A stretch of 64,000 nucleotides of DNA from an uncultured Erythrobacter sp. (GTDB lineage: Bacteria; Pseudomonadota; Alphaproteobacteria; Sphingomonadales; Sphingomonadaceae): contig CANMTU010000001.1 in NCBI GenBank assembly GCA_947501005.1, forward strand, positions 2,907,201 to 2,971,200. The letters are read 5' to 3'. This document shows positions 55,081 to 63,853 of this stretch, in pieces. The position numbers were made by a program, and so were the translations under genes. The notes under the pieces were generated by a model. The model was given only the letters and a program-made list of their open reading frames with translations, had not been told where the DNA came from and ran no database searches. Each line of letters opens with the position of its first letter. Position 1 is the stretch's first letter.

Positions 55081-56176
55081 TCCAGTTCGCAGCTTCCATT
55101 CGGGGCGGAATCTGAGTGCACAATTGGATGAGCCGATATTGATCGACCTTAACGAATTCGAGTTAACCTTCTTCAGTAGGCATTTCCGCCGCATTCATCT
55201 CATCGAAGCCGTTATCTCGAACGAAACTCTTTCGCACCCGCTTGCCAGAGAAGTAAGACGATCATTTGCACGAAGGAAAAACTACCGGGCTCAGAGCAAT
55301 AAGACGCTCGCGGACAGGGAAAAATTCCTTGCCACGCTAATGACGTCATGTGCTAACCGTCCATCGAGACCGCCGCGAACCTTTAAATCCCGGGAATCAG
55401 CGATGGAATACGTTCGATCTCATTATGGGATCGATGTGCCAGTCGATGAGCCGGAGGCCGCTACCGACATCTGGCTGGATGGTCGTAAGGGCGTGACTGT
55501 GCATCACGGAGGCAATGGCTTCGATGTTCGCGGCCCGGCCCTTATAAACGGTTCCGCATGCCATCTACTCGGTCAACGGATCGTGGCACGCGGTCGCATC
55601 ATGCTACTGGAGAAGATGGAAAGAATTCTCGACCGCGCCCCGGATGTGCAGATCTGCTACACAAATATAGATTCCATCCACTTTTCGCTTCCGACCATTC
55701 ATCGAGACAGCATAGTTGCCTGGTTGGAGCGCGAGGCGTCGGACGAGATGGGTTCCTTCAAGGTAGAAGCGGTCACACAGCACGGACTGTGGTTGGAGCC
55801 AGGGCGTTACTGGCTGTATTCGGACAGCGAAATCGTCAAGTTTAGGAACCGAAGCGTCGGCGATAGGCAAAGGCCATTCAATGATCATTCGATTCATGTG
55901 GCCAACCGACAAATCGGCGGCCTGCATGTGCCAATCAAGATGACGCTTGATCTGGAGCGCACTATCTCACCATTGAGATCGGTTGATACCGATGGAAAGG
56001 AAAATCAGACCCGCCAGCGACTGATTGAAGTTGGGGAAAACACGCGTTTCTCTTATGTGTTGGATGAAATTGAGCGCAATCAACGGCTGGCAATACCAGT
56101 CCGAATGCAAGCGTTCAGACGCCTGCGTGAAAGGATGATGCCTTCCTGCACCGCTGCCTCGGTGCAGGAAGAATAA
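55046..56176 (+). CDS. Family B DNA polymerase-like protein, C-terminal part
   Basis: 376 aa in the +1 frame relative to the previous ORF, overlapping it by 35 bases. It continues the palm/fingers: RSFHSGRNL, IDLNEFELTFFSRHFRRIHLIEA, a degraded motif B (KFLATLMTSCAN in place of KxxxNSxYG), motif C as YTNIDSIHFS (Asn where DTDS has its first Asp), and the KxY-like MGSFKVEAVTQHGLWLEPGRYWLY. The layout matches protein-primed (DNA_pol_B_2) enzymes. With one catalytic Asp replaced it is probably inactive as a normal polymerase, or repurposed. Confidence 0.72.
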   Translation: MNPATDFIARHNPVRSFHSGRNLSAQLDEPILIDLNEFELTFFSRHFRRIHLIEAVISNETLSHPLAREVRRSFARRKNYRAQSNKTLADREKFLATLMTSCANRPSRPPRTFKSRESAMEYVRSHYGIDVPVDEPEAATDIWLDGRKGVTVHHGGNGFDVRGPALINGSACHLLGQRIVARGRIMLLEKMERILDRAPDVQICYTNIDSIHFSLPTIHRDSIVAWLEREASDEMGSFKVEAVTQHGLWLEPGRYWLYSDSEIVKFRNRSVGDRQRPFNDHSIHVANRQIGGLHVPIKMTLDLERTISPLRSVDTDGKENQTRQRLIEVGENTRFSYVLDEIERNQRLAIPVRMQAFRRLRERMMPSCTAASVQEE

Positions 56177-56469
56177 GGCCATTATCATGTGCCAGGCGTA
56201 AGCCTGCCCGTAAGGGGCGCGTTCGAAGAACACTGACTGCAGGAACGGAATCTCGGGCAGATCCTGCGATCATTATCGTAAAAGTAAACGAATTCGAACG
56301 CAATAGACGGACGAGGTTACTCCGGCGCATTCAGGCTCGCGCTTCGCTGAACAGCTTTCGCGAATTGATCGGCTAGAACCTGCCGGTCCGCTACCGGCCC
56401 AACAAAGGAACTTACAACAGGATTAGCCCCTGCATAAGTCCTCCATTTGCTAACCGCCCAGTTGCAATA
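56177..56469. other. Gap with an in-frame open stretch after the hydrolase stop
   Basis: On the minus strand, codons directly following the hydrolase TAA stay open in the same frame to a TAA at 56317-56319, reading WAVSKWRTYAGANPVVSS and on to NAPE. It has no start of its own and may be the remnant end of a longer protein. Nothing else seen. Confidence 0.4.
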
Positions 56470-57261
56470 TTATTTCGATTCCGAGATGCTCGTAGTGTCC
56501 AGAATCACGCGGACGGTTTCCTCTGGCTGATCCCACACCGGGAAGTGTCCGCTACGCTCGAACCAGTGCATCGTCGCTTCAGGGAAGGCTTTGATCGCGC
56601 GATCCGCCTGCTGCGGTAGACACAGCCGATCCTTGCGTCCCCAGCCGATGACAACGGGCGCAGCCGTTGCCGCAGGGCCCTCCTGCATTGCGCCATTGGC
56701 GAGATCTTTCACAAGCGAATTGACGGTGCGCGTATCAGCCAATGACTTTAGTTCTCGCGCGACGAACGCCGGATTGAGCGCCCACGGCCTTGCTGATAGC
56801 TGAGCCATAAGCGCGGTCCGGCCTGCGACATTTCCAGTGATGGCATAAAGCGCCGGTCGCAGCGCGCGAACCAGAGCAACCGAGGGCGTTATAGTGGCTT
56901 TGAAGAAGGTGCGCTCCCACCCCTGCCAGAAGCCGCCCGGATCCAGTGCGACAACCGCGCCCGCTTGGCCGCGCCGCGCCATCTCGAGCACCAGGCGAGC
57001 ACCCAGCGAGCTGCCAACCATATCAATACCTGTGAGATTTTCCGCGCCGAGCCAGTCGTCTAAACTGCGCGCGAGCCCATCGAACGTGCCGCTGTCAGCC
57101 TCTTCGGGCGTCTGCCCGTGGCCGGGCAGGTCCACGGCGATTACCTCCCTGAATTGAGAGAGCGCAGGCGAGATCGTGTCCCACGAGCCGCTGGTAGCCC
57201 CCAGTCCGTGGACGAAAAGAAGGGGTTTTCCGCGCCCCGTGCGCGTGTAGTGCATGGTCAT
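56470..57261 (-). CDS. Alpha/beta hydrolase
   Basis: 263-aa hydrolase with LLFVHGLGATSGSW (oxyanion loop), nucleophile elbow MVGSSLGARLVL (Ser) and a terminal ERSGHFPVWDQPEE (His). Start at MTMHYTRTGRG; the GTG at 57279 is an alternative. Higher GC than the flanking island genes. Substrate unknown; no link to the neighbouring polymerase or ParB genes is evident. Confidence 0.85.
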   Translation of the reverse strand: MTMHYTRTGRGKPLLFVHGLGATSGSWDTISPALSQFREVIAVDLPGHGQTPEEADSGTFDGLARSLDDWLGAENLTGIDMVGSSLGARLVLEMARRGQAGAVVALDPGGFWQGWERTFFKATITPSVALVRALRPALYAITGNVAGRTALMAQLSARPWALNPAFVARELKSLADTRTVNSLVKDLANGAMQEGPAATAAPVVIGWGRKDRLCLPQQADRAIKAFPEATMHWFERSGHFPVWDQPEETVRVILDTTSISESK

Positions 57262-57584
57262 GGAACGGTAACGTCTCACACCAACTTATGGGCCCGTGGA
57301 TGTCTATATTGCCGAAGGTGAGGCCAAGAGCGGATGGTCCGCTTCCGGCCCCATTTCTGCCGGTCAGCAATGCGCCCCATTTCCGCCATTCCGACTCTCT
57401 TATTGAATGCCGGAAAGCTGCCGTTCGTTCAGAAACTAGTTTCGAAAATTTGGGCCCGGTTGGAGTTATGTCATTGCATTCACGAGAGCTCGCCTAGAAA
57501 CCCACGAAGAATTATGAGGATATACAGGTCATTCACATTGCTCTGCGAAGGTAGGACCGACTAAATTCAGTGCGAGAGGCGATA
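57262..57584. other. Divergent gap upstream of the ParB-HEPN-RES operon
   Basis: About 320 bases. Two imperfect GCCCCATTTC-GCC direct repeats occur around 57345-57400. The AT-rich part near 57500-57560 is the likely promoter region of the operon, but I cannot assign boxes with confidence. Confidence 0.4.
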
Positions 57585-58889
57585 ATGACCTACAGGACCA
57601 TCGCATTAGACAAACTTGACGTGAACCAAGCCAATGACCGGCATGGCGAACTGGAAAATGAAACGGCGGCGATTGCTTGGCTGTTTTCCAGTCACGGCGC
57701 GCAGATGAAGAAGCTGGCGCGCGACATTGCATCGACGGGTGGAATCTATGAGCCGCCGTTGGTTTACCCGAGCGATGGCAAGTTCGTTGTCTACGATGGC
57801 AACCGGCGCACCACATGCCTTAAGCTGATAGCACAGCCCAAGCGCGCACCTTCCATCGAACTACAAAAGTTCTTTTCCGACCTTCACGGCAAGTGGAACG
57901 GAACGATCCCTACCGTCATAATGTGCCGGGTTGAAACCGACCGGGACAGGATCGATGAGATTCTCTTCCGTCGGCATACCGGAAGTCAGGGCGGCGTCGG
58001 TCAGGCTAATTGGGACGGTCGCATGAAGACCACCTTTGTCAATCGGACAGGCAAGGGCGGCGGTCTGAATGTTGCCGACGAGATCGAAGAAAGGCTGCGC
58101 GAAGCGAAGATGCTTCCCGGCCGAAAGAAAATTCCGCGCACCAACCTCAACCGCTTGCTTTCGGCCGAGGCCTTCCGCAACCGGGTCGGCATCTCCTGCA
58201 ACAAGGGCAAGTTTCAGTTCATCCGCAAGGAAGATGCTTCGCTAACGGCTCTCGCCCGCATTGCGAAAGACCTCGCCGACAAGAAAATCACGCTCGATGA
58301 TGTATGGGATGTCGGGCGCAAATCGGCGTATTTGGACCAACTTGAAGGTGAGGGTATTCTTCCCACCGCAGCAGATGCGATTGAGCTTTCCAAGGCGAGC
58401 AGGAAGACACAAGTCAAACCGCTGCCGAAGCCAAAGGCAAAGAAGCCCGAGCGCCGTACACACCTCATACCGCAGGAAGATTACGGCGTTGCGTGGGCGG
58501 GGCGTTTGCAACGACAAAGGGCAATTTGGGAGGAATTGCAATTTGCATTGGAATTGGAACATCACCCCAATGCGATTGCGGTGTTGTGCAGGGTGCTGCT
58601 CGAACAATCGGTCGATAACTATCTGGTGAGAGCCAAGCTGCAGACCGCTGTCGAGCACGATCCACTGGCCAAGAAAATTATCTCCAGCGCGGAGGATCTT
58701 CATCAGAAGGCAAAGATCGAAAAGCGCTATCTCGAAGTGATCCGCAAGGCGCGCACGATTGATGCGATCATTTCAGTCGATACGCTTAATAAGTATGTCC
58801 ATTCGTCGCGGCTTGCGCCATCGCCCGATCACTTGACCGCCATTTGGGACACCTTTGCCGAACTCATTGTGCATTGCCTCAATGAGTAA
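57585..58889 (+). CDS. ParB/Srx-domain protein, first gene of a putative defence operon
   Basis: 434 aa. The N-terminal ParB/sulfiredoxin-like domain shows MTYRTIALDKLDVNQANDRH and VVYDGNRRTTCLKLI (about 68-82), the nucleotide-binding motif region. A basic middle (PGRKKIPRTNLNRLLS) and a Lys/Pro linker follow. The C-terminal ~120 residues contain AIAVLCRVLLEQSVDNYLVRA, an alpha-helical style similar to HEPN or DUF4145-like domains. No parA or centromere partner is present, so plasmid partition is unlikely. It overlaps the HEPN gene by eight bases. Confidence 0.72.
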   Translation: MTYRTIALDKLDVNQANDRHGELENETAAIAWLFSSHGAQMKKLARDIASTGGIYEPPLVYPSDGKFVVYDGNRRTTCLKLIAQPKRAPSIELQKFFSDLHGKWNGTIPTVIMCRVETDRDRIDEILFRRHTGSQGGVGQANWDGRMKTTFVNRTGKGGGLNVADEIEERLREAKMLPGRKKIPRTNLNRLLSAEAFRNRVGISCNKGKFQFIRKEDASLTALARIAKDLADKKITLDDVWDVGRKSAYLDQLEGEGILPTAADAIELSKASRKTQVKPLPKPKAKKPERRTHLIPQEDYGVAWAGRLQRQRAIWEELQFALELEHHPNAIAVLCRVLLEQSVDNYLVRAKLQTAVEHDPLAKKIISSAEDLHQKAKIEKRYLEVIRKARTIDAIISVDTLNKYVHSSRLAPSPDHLTAIWDTFAELIVHCLNE

Positions 58890-59724
58890 GAAAGCTGCGT
58901 CGGCACACTGGACCGACGAAAAGCCGAAGCGCCGCCAGACACGGTTCTTGAAGCGCTTTATCGTATCATCGGACAGCCATAGCTTCATAGGGCGCCTGTA
59001 CGATCTCGGTATCGTCAGCATGCACTTCGATTCTTACGATGAGTTGGCCAAGTACCCGGACTGTAAGTATGTGGTGGATACGGTCAGCAGGGTCGAAGCC
59101 TTGACCCGCCGGGTCGAGTCTCTCAACCTGGCCGGGAACATGCTCTGGCCTGAACCTTTCCCGGACAACTTTAAGAAGCTTCCGATCACGCGTTATGAGT
59201 GGCTGACCGTTACGGCGGATTTGTTCATCATTCGCTATGTGTCGGTGATCGACTGCGCCCTTCTGCTCATCAATCAAGTGCTCGACGCCGGACTAGCCGA
59301 CCGTGACTGCACATATTCGCGGTTGAAACGAGCTGGGCTTCCTGATGCCATATCGAGCCATCTGAAAGCCATGCTCGATGCGCAACAATCCATCCGGGAC
59401 GAGCGCAATATGCGCATCCATCATGGTTTGGAACGCTCATTCACCGACGATGATGTCACCTTCAAACTGGCCTCGTCATTCACCGATAGAGGAAGTGGCA
59501 TGACCGGGTTCGATTATTACGGGCGACCAATAAACCTCGATATCTCGTTCAAGGAAGGATTGGTCTGGATGCAAAAGGACTTTGTGCGGCACGCGAATGT
59601 TCTGCAAGATCAGCTTGATGCCCTTTACGATCTTTTGTGGCCGGAGTTTGAAGACCGGTTTGGTCCCCTAGTGGCGGTTGCAAACCATGGACTCAATGCC
59701 GGGGCCAGAAGGTCTCGTACATGA
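58882..59724 (+). CDS. HEPN-like (Cthe_2314-type) protein
   Basis: 280 aa, alpha-helical. The block SIRDERNMRIHHGLERSF (around 170-187) contains the HEPN RNase signature R-x4-H (Arg175/His180), embedded in the DERNMRIHHG style of the Cthe_2314 HEPN family. HEPN proteins commonly act as RNases in toxin-antitoxin and phage-defence systems. It overlaps the ParB-like gene upstream and the RES gene downstream (ATGA), so all three are made together. Confidence 0.7.
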   Translation: MSKKAASAHWTDEKPKRRQTRFLKRFIVSSDSHSFIGRLYDLGIVSMHFDSYDELAKYPDCKYVVDTVSRVEALTRRVESLNLAGNMLWPEPFPDNFKKLPITRYEWLTVTADLFIIRYVSVIDCALLLINQVLDAGLADRDCTYSRLKRAGLPDAISSHLKAMLDAQQSIRDERNMRIHHGLERSFTDDDVTFKLASSFTDRGSGMTGFDYYGRPINLDISFKEGLVWMQKDFVRHANVLQDQLDALYDLLWPEFEDRFGPLVAVANHGLNAGARRSRT

Positions 59725-60893
59725 GCGGGGTCGATCCCGAATGCCATCCGCCCGACAATTCCTCGGATACGACGGTCTGCAGCGAATGCTTCGATGACAT
59801 CGAACTCACGGAGCGCATCGAGGCTTATGAAGCCTCAGGCGAGTGCACCTATTGCGAGACAGACCGGGAGTTCATCGCCCCGTTTGACGAGATCGCGGAA
59901 TTTATCGGTGAGCGCATGTCGACTTTTTATGGGCGCGCGGTTGATCAGCTCCCGTACGATGGTCGGGAGGGTGGCTATATGGCGTGGCACGTCGACACAT
60001 TCGATTGCCTGTACGAGTCGATCGGCCTTCAACTGACTTCCGAAAATGAAGAGCGGCTGCGGAACGATCTGGCGTGGCATATCGGTGATGATGCGTGGTG
60101 CGATTACGACTGGCTATCACTGGAAATCGATCAGAGCCTGCTGAGCAGCTGGGACCAGTTTTGCACAGCCACCAAAGGCGTGAGACGCTTTTTCTTTCAC
60201 AATCTGGGCGAACCAGAATCGTCCCATCCCGATGAGCGCTCGGTCATCCAGTTTTTGCATGAAGTGACAGCTCTCATTGAGGCGATGAGCCTCGTGCAGA
60301 CCATCCCTGTTGGCTACCTGCTATTCAGAGCGCGTCCGCACGAAGGCGAGCCTTGGGCCACGCCGCTTGAGCTGGGGCCGCCGCCAGTCGAGGAATCGCT
60401 ACAATCCAATCGGATGAACCCCCCGGGTATTCCGATGTTCTATGGAGCGGAAACAGCGCAACTCGCTGCATTGGAGGTCAGAGCGCCGCGCGCGACCATT
60501 GGCGAGTTTCGGACGCTACGCGAGATACGGCTCATCGATCTGGCGAACCTTCCACCGGTCCCCGGCTTCTTTTCCGAAGCTACGCGCGAAGAGCTGCAAG
60601 GGCTTTCATTCCTGCACCAACTTACCACGATCATGGCAGAGCCTGTCCCGCAAAATAACCGGGTAAATGTGGATTACATTCCGACACAAATTTTGACCGA
60701 GTTTTTCCGCGATTACGGATTTACGGGCGGAGGGGTCGATGGGGTGCGTTACATAACATCGCTAGGCGTCGCCGGAGCCAATACGGTGTTGTTCGCAACG
60801 CAAGACAATGTGGTTGCTGATGGAATGACAAGTTCGGGTGCGCGCTGGATCGATCTGGTGGGGACACAGGAATATACGGCGCCGCCCCCTTAA
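59721..60893 (+). CDS. RES-domain protein with HEPN/RES N-terminal zinc module
   Basis: 390 aa. The N terminus has a four-cysteine zinc-ribbon pattern (VCSEC and CTYC, Cys 20/23/42/45), then a helical region, then a RES domain at about 195-360 with the named residues visible: Arg in LLFRARP, Glu in LAALEVRAP and Ser in VRYITS. RES proteins such as MbcT/Xre-RES toxins degrade NAD+. This one is the last gene of the ParB-HEPN-RES operon and would be the likely effector (inference). Confidence 0.78.
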   Translation: MSGVDPECHPPDNSSDTTVCSECFDDIELTERIEAYEASGECTYCETDREFIAPFDEIAEFIGERMSTFYGRAVDQLPYDGREGGYMAWHVDTFDCLYESIGLQLTSENEERLRNDLAWHIGDDAWCDYDWLSLEIDQSLLSSWDQFCTATKGVRRFFFHNLGEPESSHPDERSVIQFLHEVTALIEAMSLVQTIPVGYLLFRARPHEGEPWATPLELGPPPVEESLQSNRMNPPGIPMFYGAETAQLAALEVRAPRATIGEFRTLREIRLIDLANLPPVPGFFSEATREELQGLSFLHQLTTIMAEPVPQNNRVNVDYIPTQILTEFFRDYGFTGGGVDGVRYITSLGVAGANTVLFATQDNVVADGMTSSGARWIDLVGTQEYTAPPP

Positions 60894-60908
60894 CTTCCTT
60901 GTTAGAAT

Positions 60909-60959
60909 AGCGGATGATCCCGAGCAAACATCGAGCGCGTTTACTCGGGATCATCCGCT
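60909..60959. other. Perfect 16-bp inverted repeat between RES and CHAT genes
   Basis: AGCGGATGATCCCGAG pairs perfectly with CTCGGGATCATCCGCT across 19 bases, in the convergent gap 16 bases after the RES stop. No T tract follows. It could be a bidirectional terminator or a site for a protein or recombinase. Confidence 0.7.
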
Positions 60960-61149
60960 GTCCAGTCCAATATTTAGCGGTCATTCGACTTGGCGTTCGC
61001 TCCAGAAGCTGACTTGCGGCTATCGTAGAAGTTCCTCCAAATCGTACCAGACGCTTACGGTCCATCTGCTATTCGACTGCTTTGGAGCAAATTTCCGATG
61101 GGTAACACGCTCATGCGAAACAGTTATGCCGAACCGTTATTCATTCAGC

Positions 61150-63696
61150 TCAAAGCAGGCTATGGATCGCCATAGCGCCGCACAGATATGGATGGCTGAA
61201 GGCGCCGTTCTGCGGCGCAGTCGCCAGCCGTTCGGTCGCGCTCGCGCAATCGGCAGGGTCAGGTATCTTTGACAGGGCGGCTGTGGCCTCGTCCCGCGTT
61301 GCCAATTTAAGCCTAGCTATCGCCGAAGTCACCGCACCCGAGGGAGGCAGACCGAAGGCCAGACTTTCACCCACGAATCGCGAAAAGAGATATTGCGCCG
61401 TGTCACTCGTCCGCCACTCGCTTGCGCAGGCGATGGCTCGGCCGTTGAGCAGCGACCATGCCGGAAAACTCACCGCGTCGGCCGTTCGGAACCGCTGTTG
61501 GAAATTCCTCGCCGACCCCGCGCCGGAATAACAGGCGTTGAGCAGCACGAGCCGCAGGTCGAGGCGGTCGCCGTGTGTCTGCAGCCCCCTGATCGAGACC
61601 GGATGCGGGGCCCCGCCACCGATCGAGGCGAAATATGGATCGGTGTAGCTGCTGACCGGCTTCCCGTGGGTCGAAACGACAAGCACCTGCGCATCCCCGA
61701 CCAGTTCCGGGAGCTCTCCCGTCGCGCCCGTGTCGATAATGACTGGTGGGGAAAGGCCCGCCGCCTCCGCGAATGCAGCGGCCTCGTGGCGAGGCAGCAG
61801 CAATTCGCTGTCGCTGTCGATGATCGCTGCGACTCCTCCGCTGATCTGCGGGGGCTCGGCCGAAAGCGCAATCGCCGCGACAAATCGGACCTCGAACAGG
61901 CCCTGCCGCATGCGCTCCAAGAGTCCGGGATGTCGAATGGCGAGCGCGGTCATCGGAGGGGATAGACCGAAATCCGTCAGATAGCGAATCGAGCGCACAT
62001 CGCCTGTGGCAAGGTCGTCGAGGACCGGCTCGAGCAGTGGAAACACGGCATCCAGCCAAGCGTCGAGCGCCCCAGCAAACTCTTGTCGCCCGATCTCGCC
62101 CTGCGAGAACCGCAGTAAGGCCGCATGCCAGTTGGACCGCGTGTCTGCGGGCAGAGCAGTTCGCCGATACCGGTCGCCATAGAACGACCAAAGCAGCGGC
62201 TCGCCGGCATGAGTAATGGCCATGATGCAGTGTCCCTCGGCCAGCCGTCTGCGAACCGCTTCGATCATCGCGGCCTGGCCGGCCCGATCGAGGGCCGGAC
62301 CAGATCGGCCATCGAATGTCGCGATGACCTGCGAGAGCCTGTCCCACTGTTTGCCGGCCGGGTTCCGCGGTCCCCAGACATCGTCATATTTCTCAAGAAA
62401 TCCGAAGAGGTGCGGCACGCCCTCGCCGCGCAGACCCTCGAGCGCCCGTTCGAGCTCGACCGCCTCGTCTGCCTGCACCAAGGTCGCCGACTTCCTGCTC
62501 CACTCGAGCAACGCCATCCAGTCCCCGAGCGCATTACCCCGGCAGGCAACAAGCGCCTCGAGGGCCTCCTCGATCGGTCCCTGATCCGGCAAGGTCGCCA
62601 TCAGATTGTCGAAACGGGGAAGGTAGCGCTCGCGTAGGCCGCGCCGGTAGTGAAGGCGCAGGACATCGCGCAGCGTTTGGTCGAATGCGCGCGCAGCAGC
62701 GGCAAGCGCAATGGCGACTGCACTGGCGTCGCCGCTCTCCGCGAAGACCCGTGCGGCGACAAGTTCAAGCTCAAGCAGGGCTTCGGGATCACCGATTTTG
62801 TTGTGTGCTGTCCTCGCTTCGTTGATCATTGCCCGTGCCTGCGCGGCCTTGCCGGCCTGTCGCAGACAGGCAGCAAGATTGACCATCAGGACCGGGCGGA
62901 TGTCACTGTCGGTCGCCGACGCATCCAGCGCCCGCCGCAAATAGGTTTCCGCGTTCACAGTGTCGCCGGCCCGCATGAATGCAGTGCCCAGATTGGCGAG
63001 CAAGACCATTGGCGGTTCGGTGTCGAGTTTAGCAAGGACTTCAAGCGCCTGCTTGCCCGAATTGACTGCAAAATCCGGATCGCCTTCCTCGCAGGAAACG
63101 GCAACCACCGCCTGGAGCGCGCGCGCCAGTAGGGGCAGTGACCCCGTTTCGTGCGCCTGGTTCTCGACATCGGCGATGGCGCGATAGGCGGCCTGCGAAG
63201 CGCCGTGCCGGGAGTAGAGTAGCGCACTCCGCAACTTCAGATCGCCGAGCTCTTCCCAAAGATCATAATATTCGAGCAGGCTGGCAGCAGCGCGAAACAC
63301 TACTGGACGGTGGTCGATGCTCGACGCAACACAATCCGCCTCCTCTACCGCGACGCGCACGATTTCGAGCACGGTCTCCCGCGTATCATCGCCGTCGTCG
63401 GCGCGGGCGAGCGCTTCAAGTGCCTCGAATGCCCCGCTGACATCTCCGGCCATATATCGCGCACGGGCCGTCAGTTCGAGGAACAGCAGATGCTCCCATA
63501 CTAGGTCGCGCTGCTGCATCAGTGTAGCAATTGCGTTCGCCACCTCGGCTACATGCCGTGCATTATGGTCACAGGTCGCGATCAGACCATTGTAAAGGGC
63601 AACCGCGCCATCAAACTGGTGGGTCTTGTCCAAACGACGGCTCAGCCGCCTCTCAAACGCTTCGGGCGAAAGGGTCAGCCAGTCCTGCCAGTTCAA
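61150..63696 (-). CDS. TPR-CHAT caspase-like protease
   Basis: 848 aa. An N-terminal TPR-rich helical region (for example ALLYSRHGASQAAYRAIADV and NLGTAFMRAGDTVNAETYLRRAL) is followed by a CHAT peptidase domain with the catalytic pair His677 (LVVSTHGKPVSS) and Cys722 (LLNACYSGAGSA). CHAT proteases act in bacterial defence, for example with gasdermins or type III CRISPR. No gasdermin or Csx partner is visible here. It converges on the ParB-HEPN-RES operon inside the same island. Confidence 0.86.
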   Translation of the reverse strand: MNWQDWLTLSPEAFERRLSRRLDKTHQFDGAVALYNGLIATCDHNARHVAEVANAIATLMQQRDLVWEHLLFLELTARARYMAGDVSGAFEALEALARADDGDDTRETVLEIVRVAVEEADCVASSIDHRPVVFRAAASLLEYYDLWEELGDLKLRSALLYSRHGASQAAYRAIADVENQAHETGSLPLLARALQAVVAVSCEEGDPDFAVNSGKQALEVLAKLDTEPPMVLLANLGTAFMRAGDTVNAETYLRRALDASATDSDIRPVLMVNLAACLRQAGKAAQARAMINEARTAHNKIGDPEALLELELVAARVFAESGDASAVAIALAAAARAFDQTLRDVLRLHYRRGLRERYLPRFDNLMATLPDQGPIEEALEALVACRGNALGDWMALLEWSRKSATLVQADEAVELERALEGLRGEGVPHLFGFLEKYDDVWGPRNPAGKQWDRLSQVIATFDGRSGPALDRAGQAAMIEAVRRRLAEGHCIMAITHAGEPLLWSFYGDRYRRTALPADTRSNWHAALLRFSQGEIGRQEFAGALDAWLDAVFPLLEPVLDDLATGDVRSIRYLTDFGLSPPMTALAIRHPGLLERMRQGLFEVRFVAAIALSAEPPQISGGVAAIIDSDSELLLPRHEAAAFAEAAGLSPPVIIDTGATGELPELVGDAQVLVVSTHGKPVSSYTDPYFASIGGGAPHPVSIRGLQTHGDRLDLRLVLLNACYSGAGSARNFQQRFRTADAVSFPAWSLLNGRAIACASEWRTSDTAQYLFSRFVGESLAFGLPPSGAVTSAIARLKLATRDEATAALSKIPDPADCASATERLATAPQNGAFSHPYLCGAMAIHSLL

Positions 63697-63853
63697 AGCT
63701 GTTTTCTCCCCGCTTACAAAGCTACTCGCCTGCAGCGATCAACTTTGCCCATCTATCTAAGCTGTTCCTTCGTTTTCCGCTAATCCAATTACGTCGGGTA
63801 TCGCAACACGATGGATGGAAGCCGCCTGTCAGCTATCGGCCCAATAGCTGCCA

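Noticed and set aside
57585-58889. Plasmid partition ParB
   Set aside because: No ParA, no parS-like repeats, and the protein is embedded in a HEPN-RES operon.
60900-60960. Integron attC site in the RES/CHAT gap
   Set aside because: A GTTAGAA occurs near the hairpin, but the matching RYYYAAC core on the other side is missing and no integrase is present.
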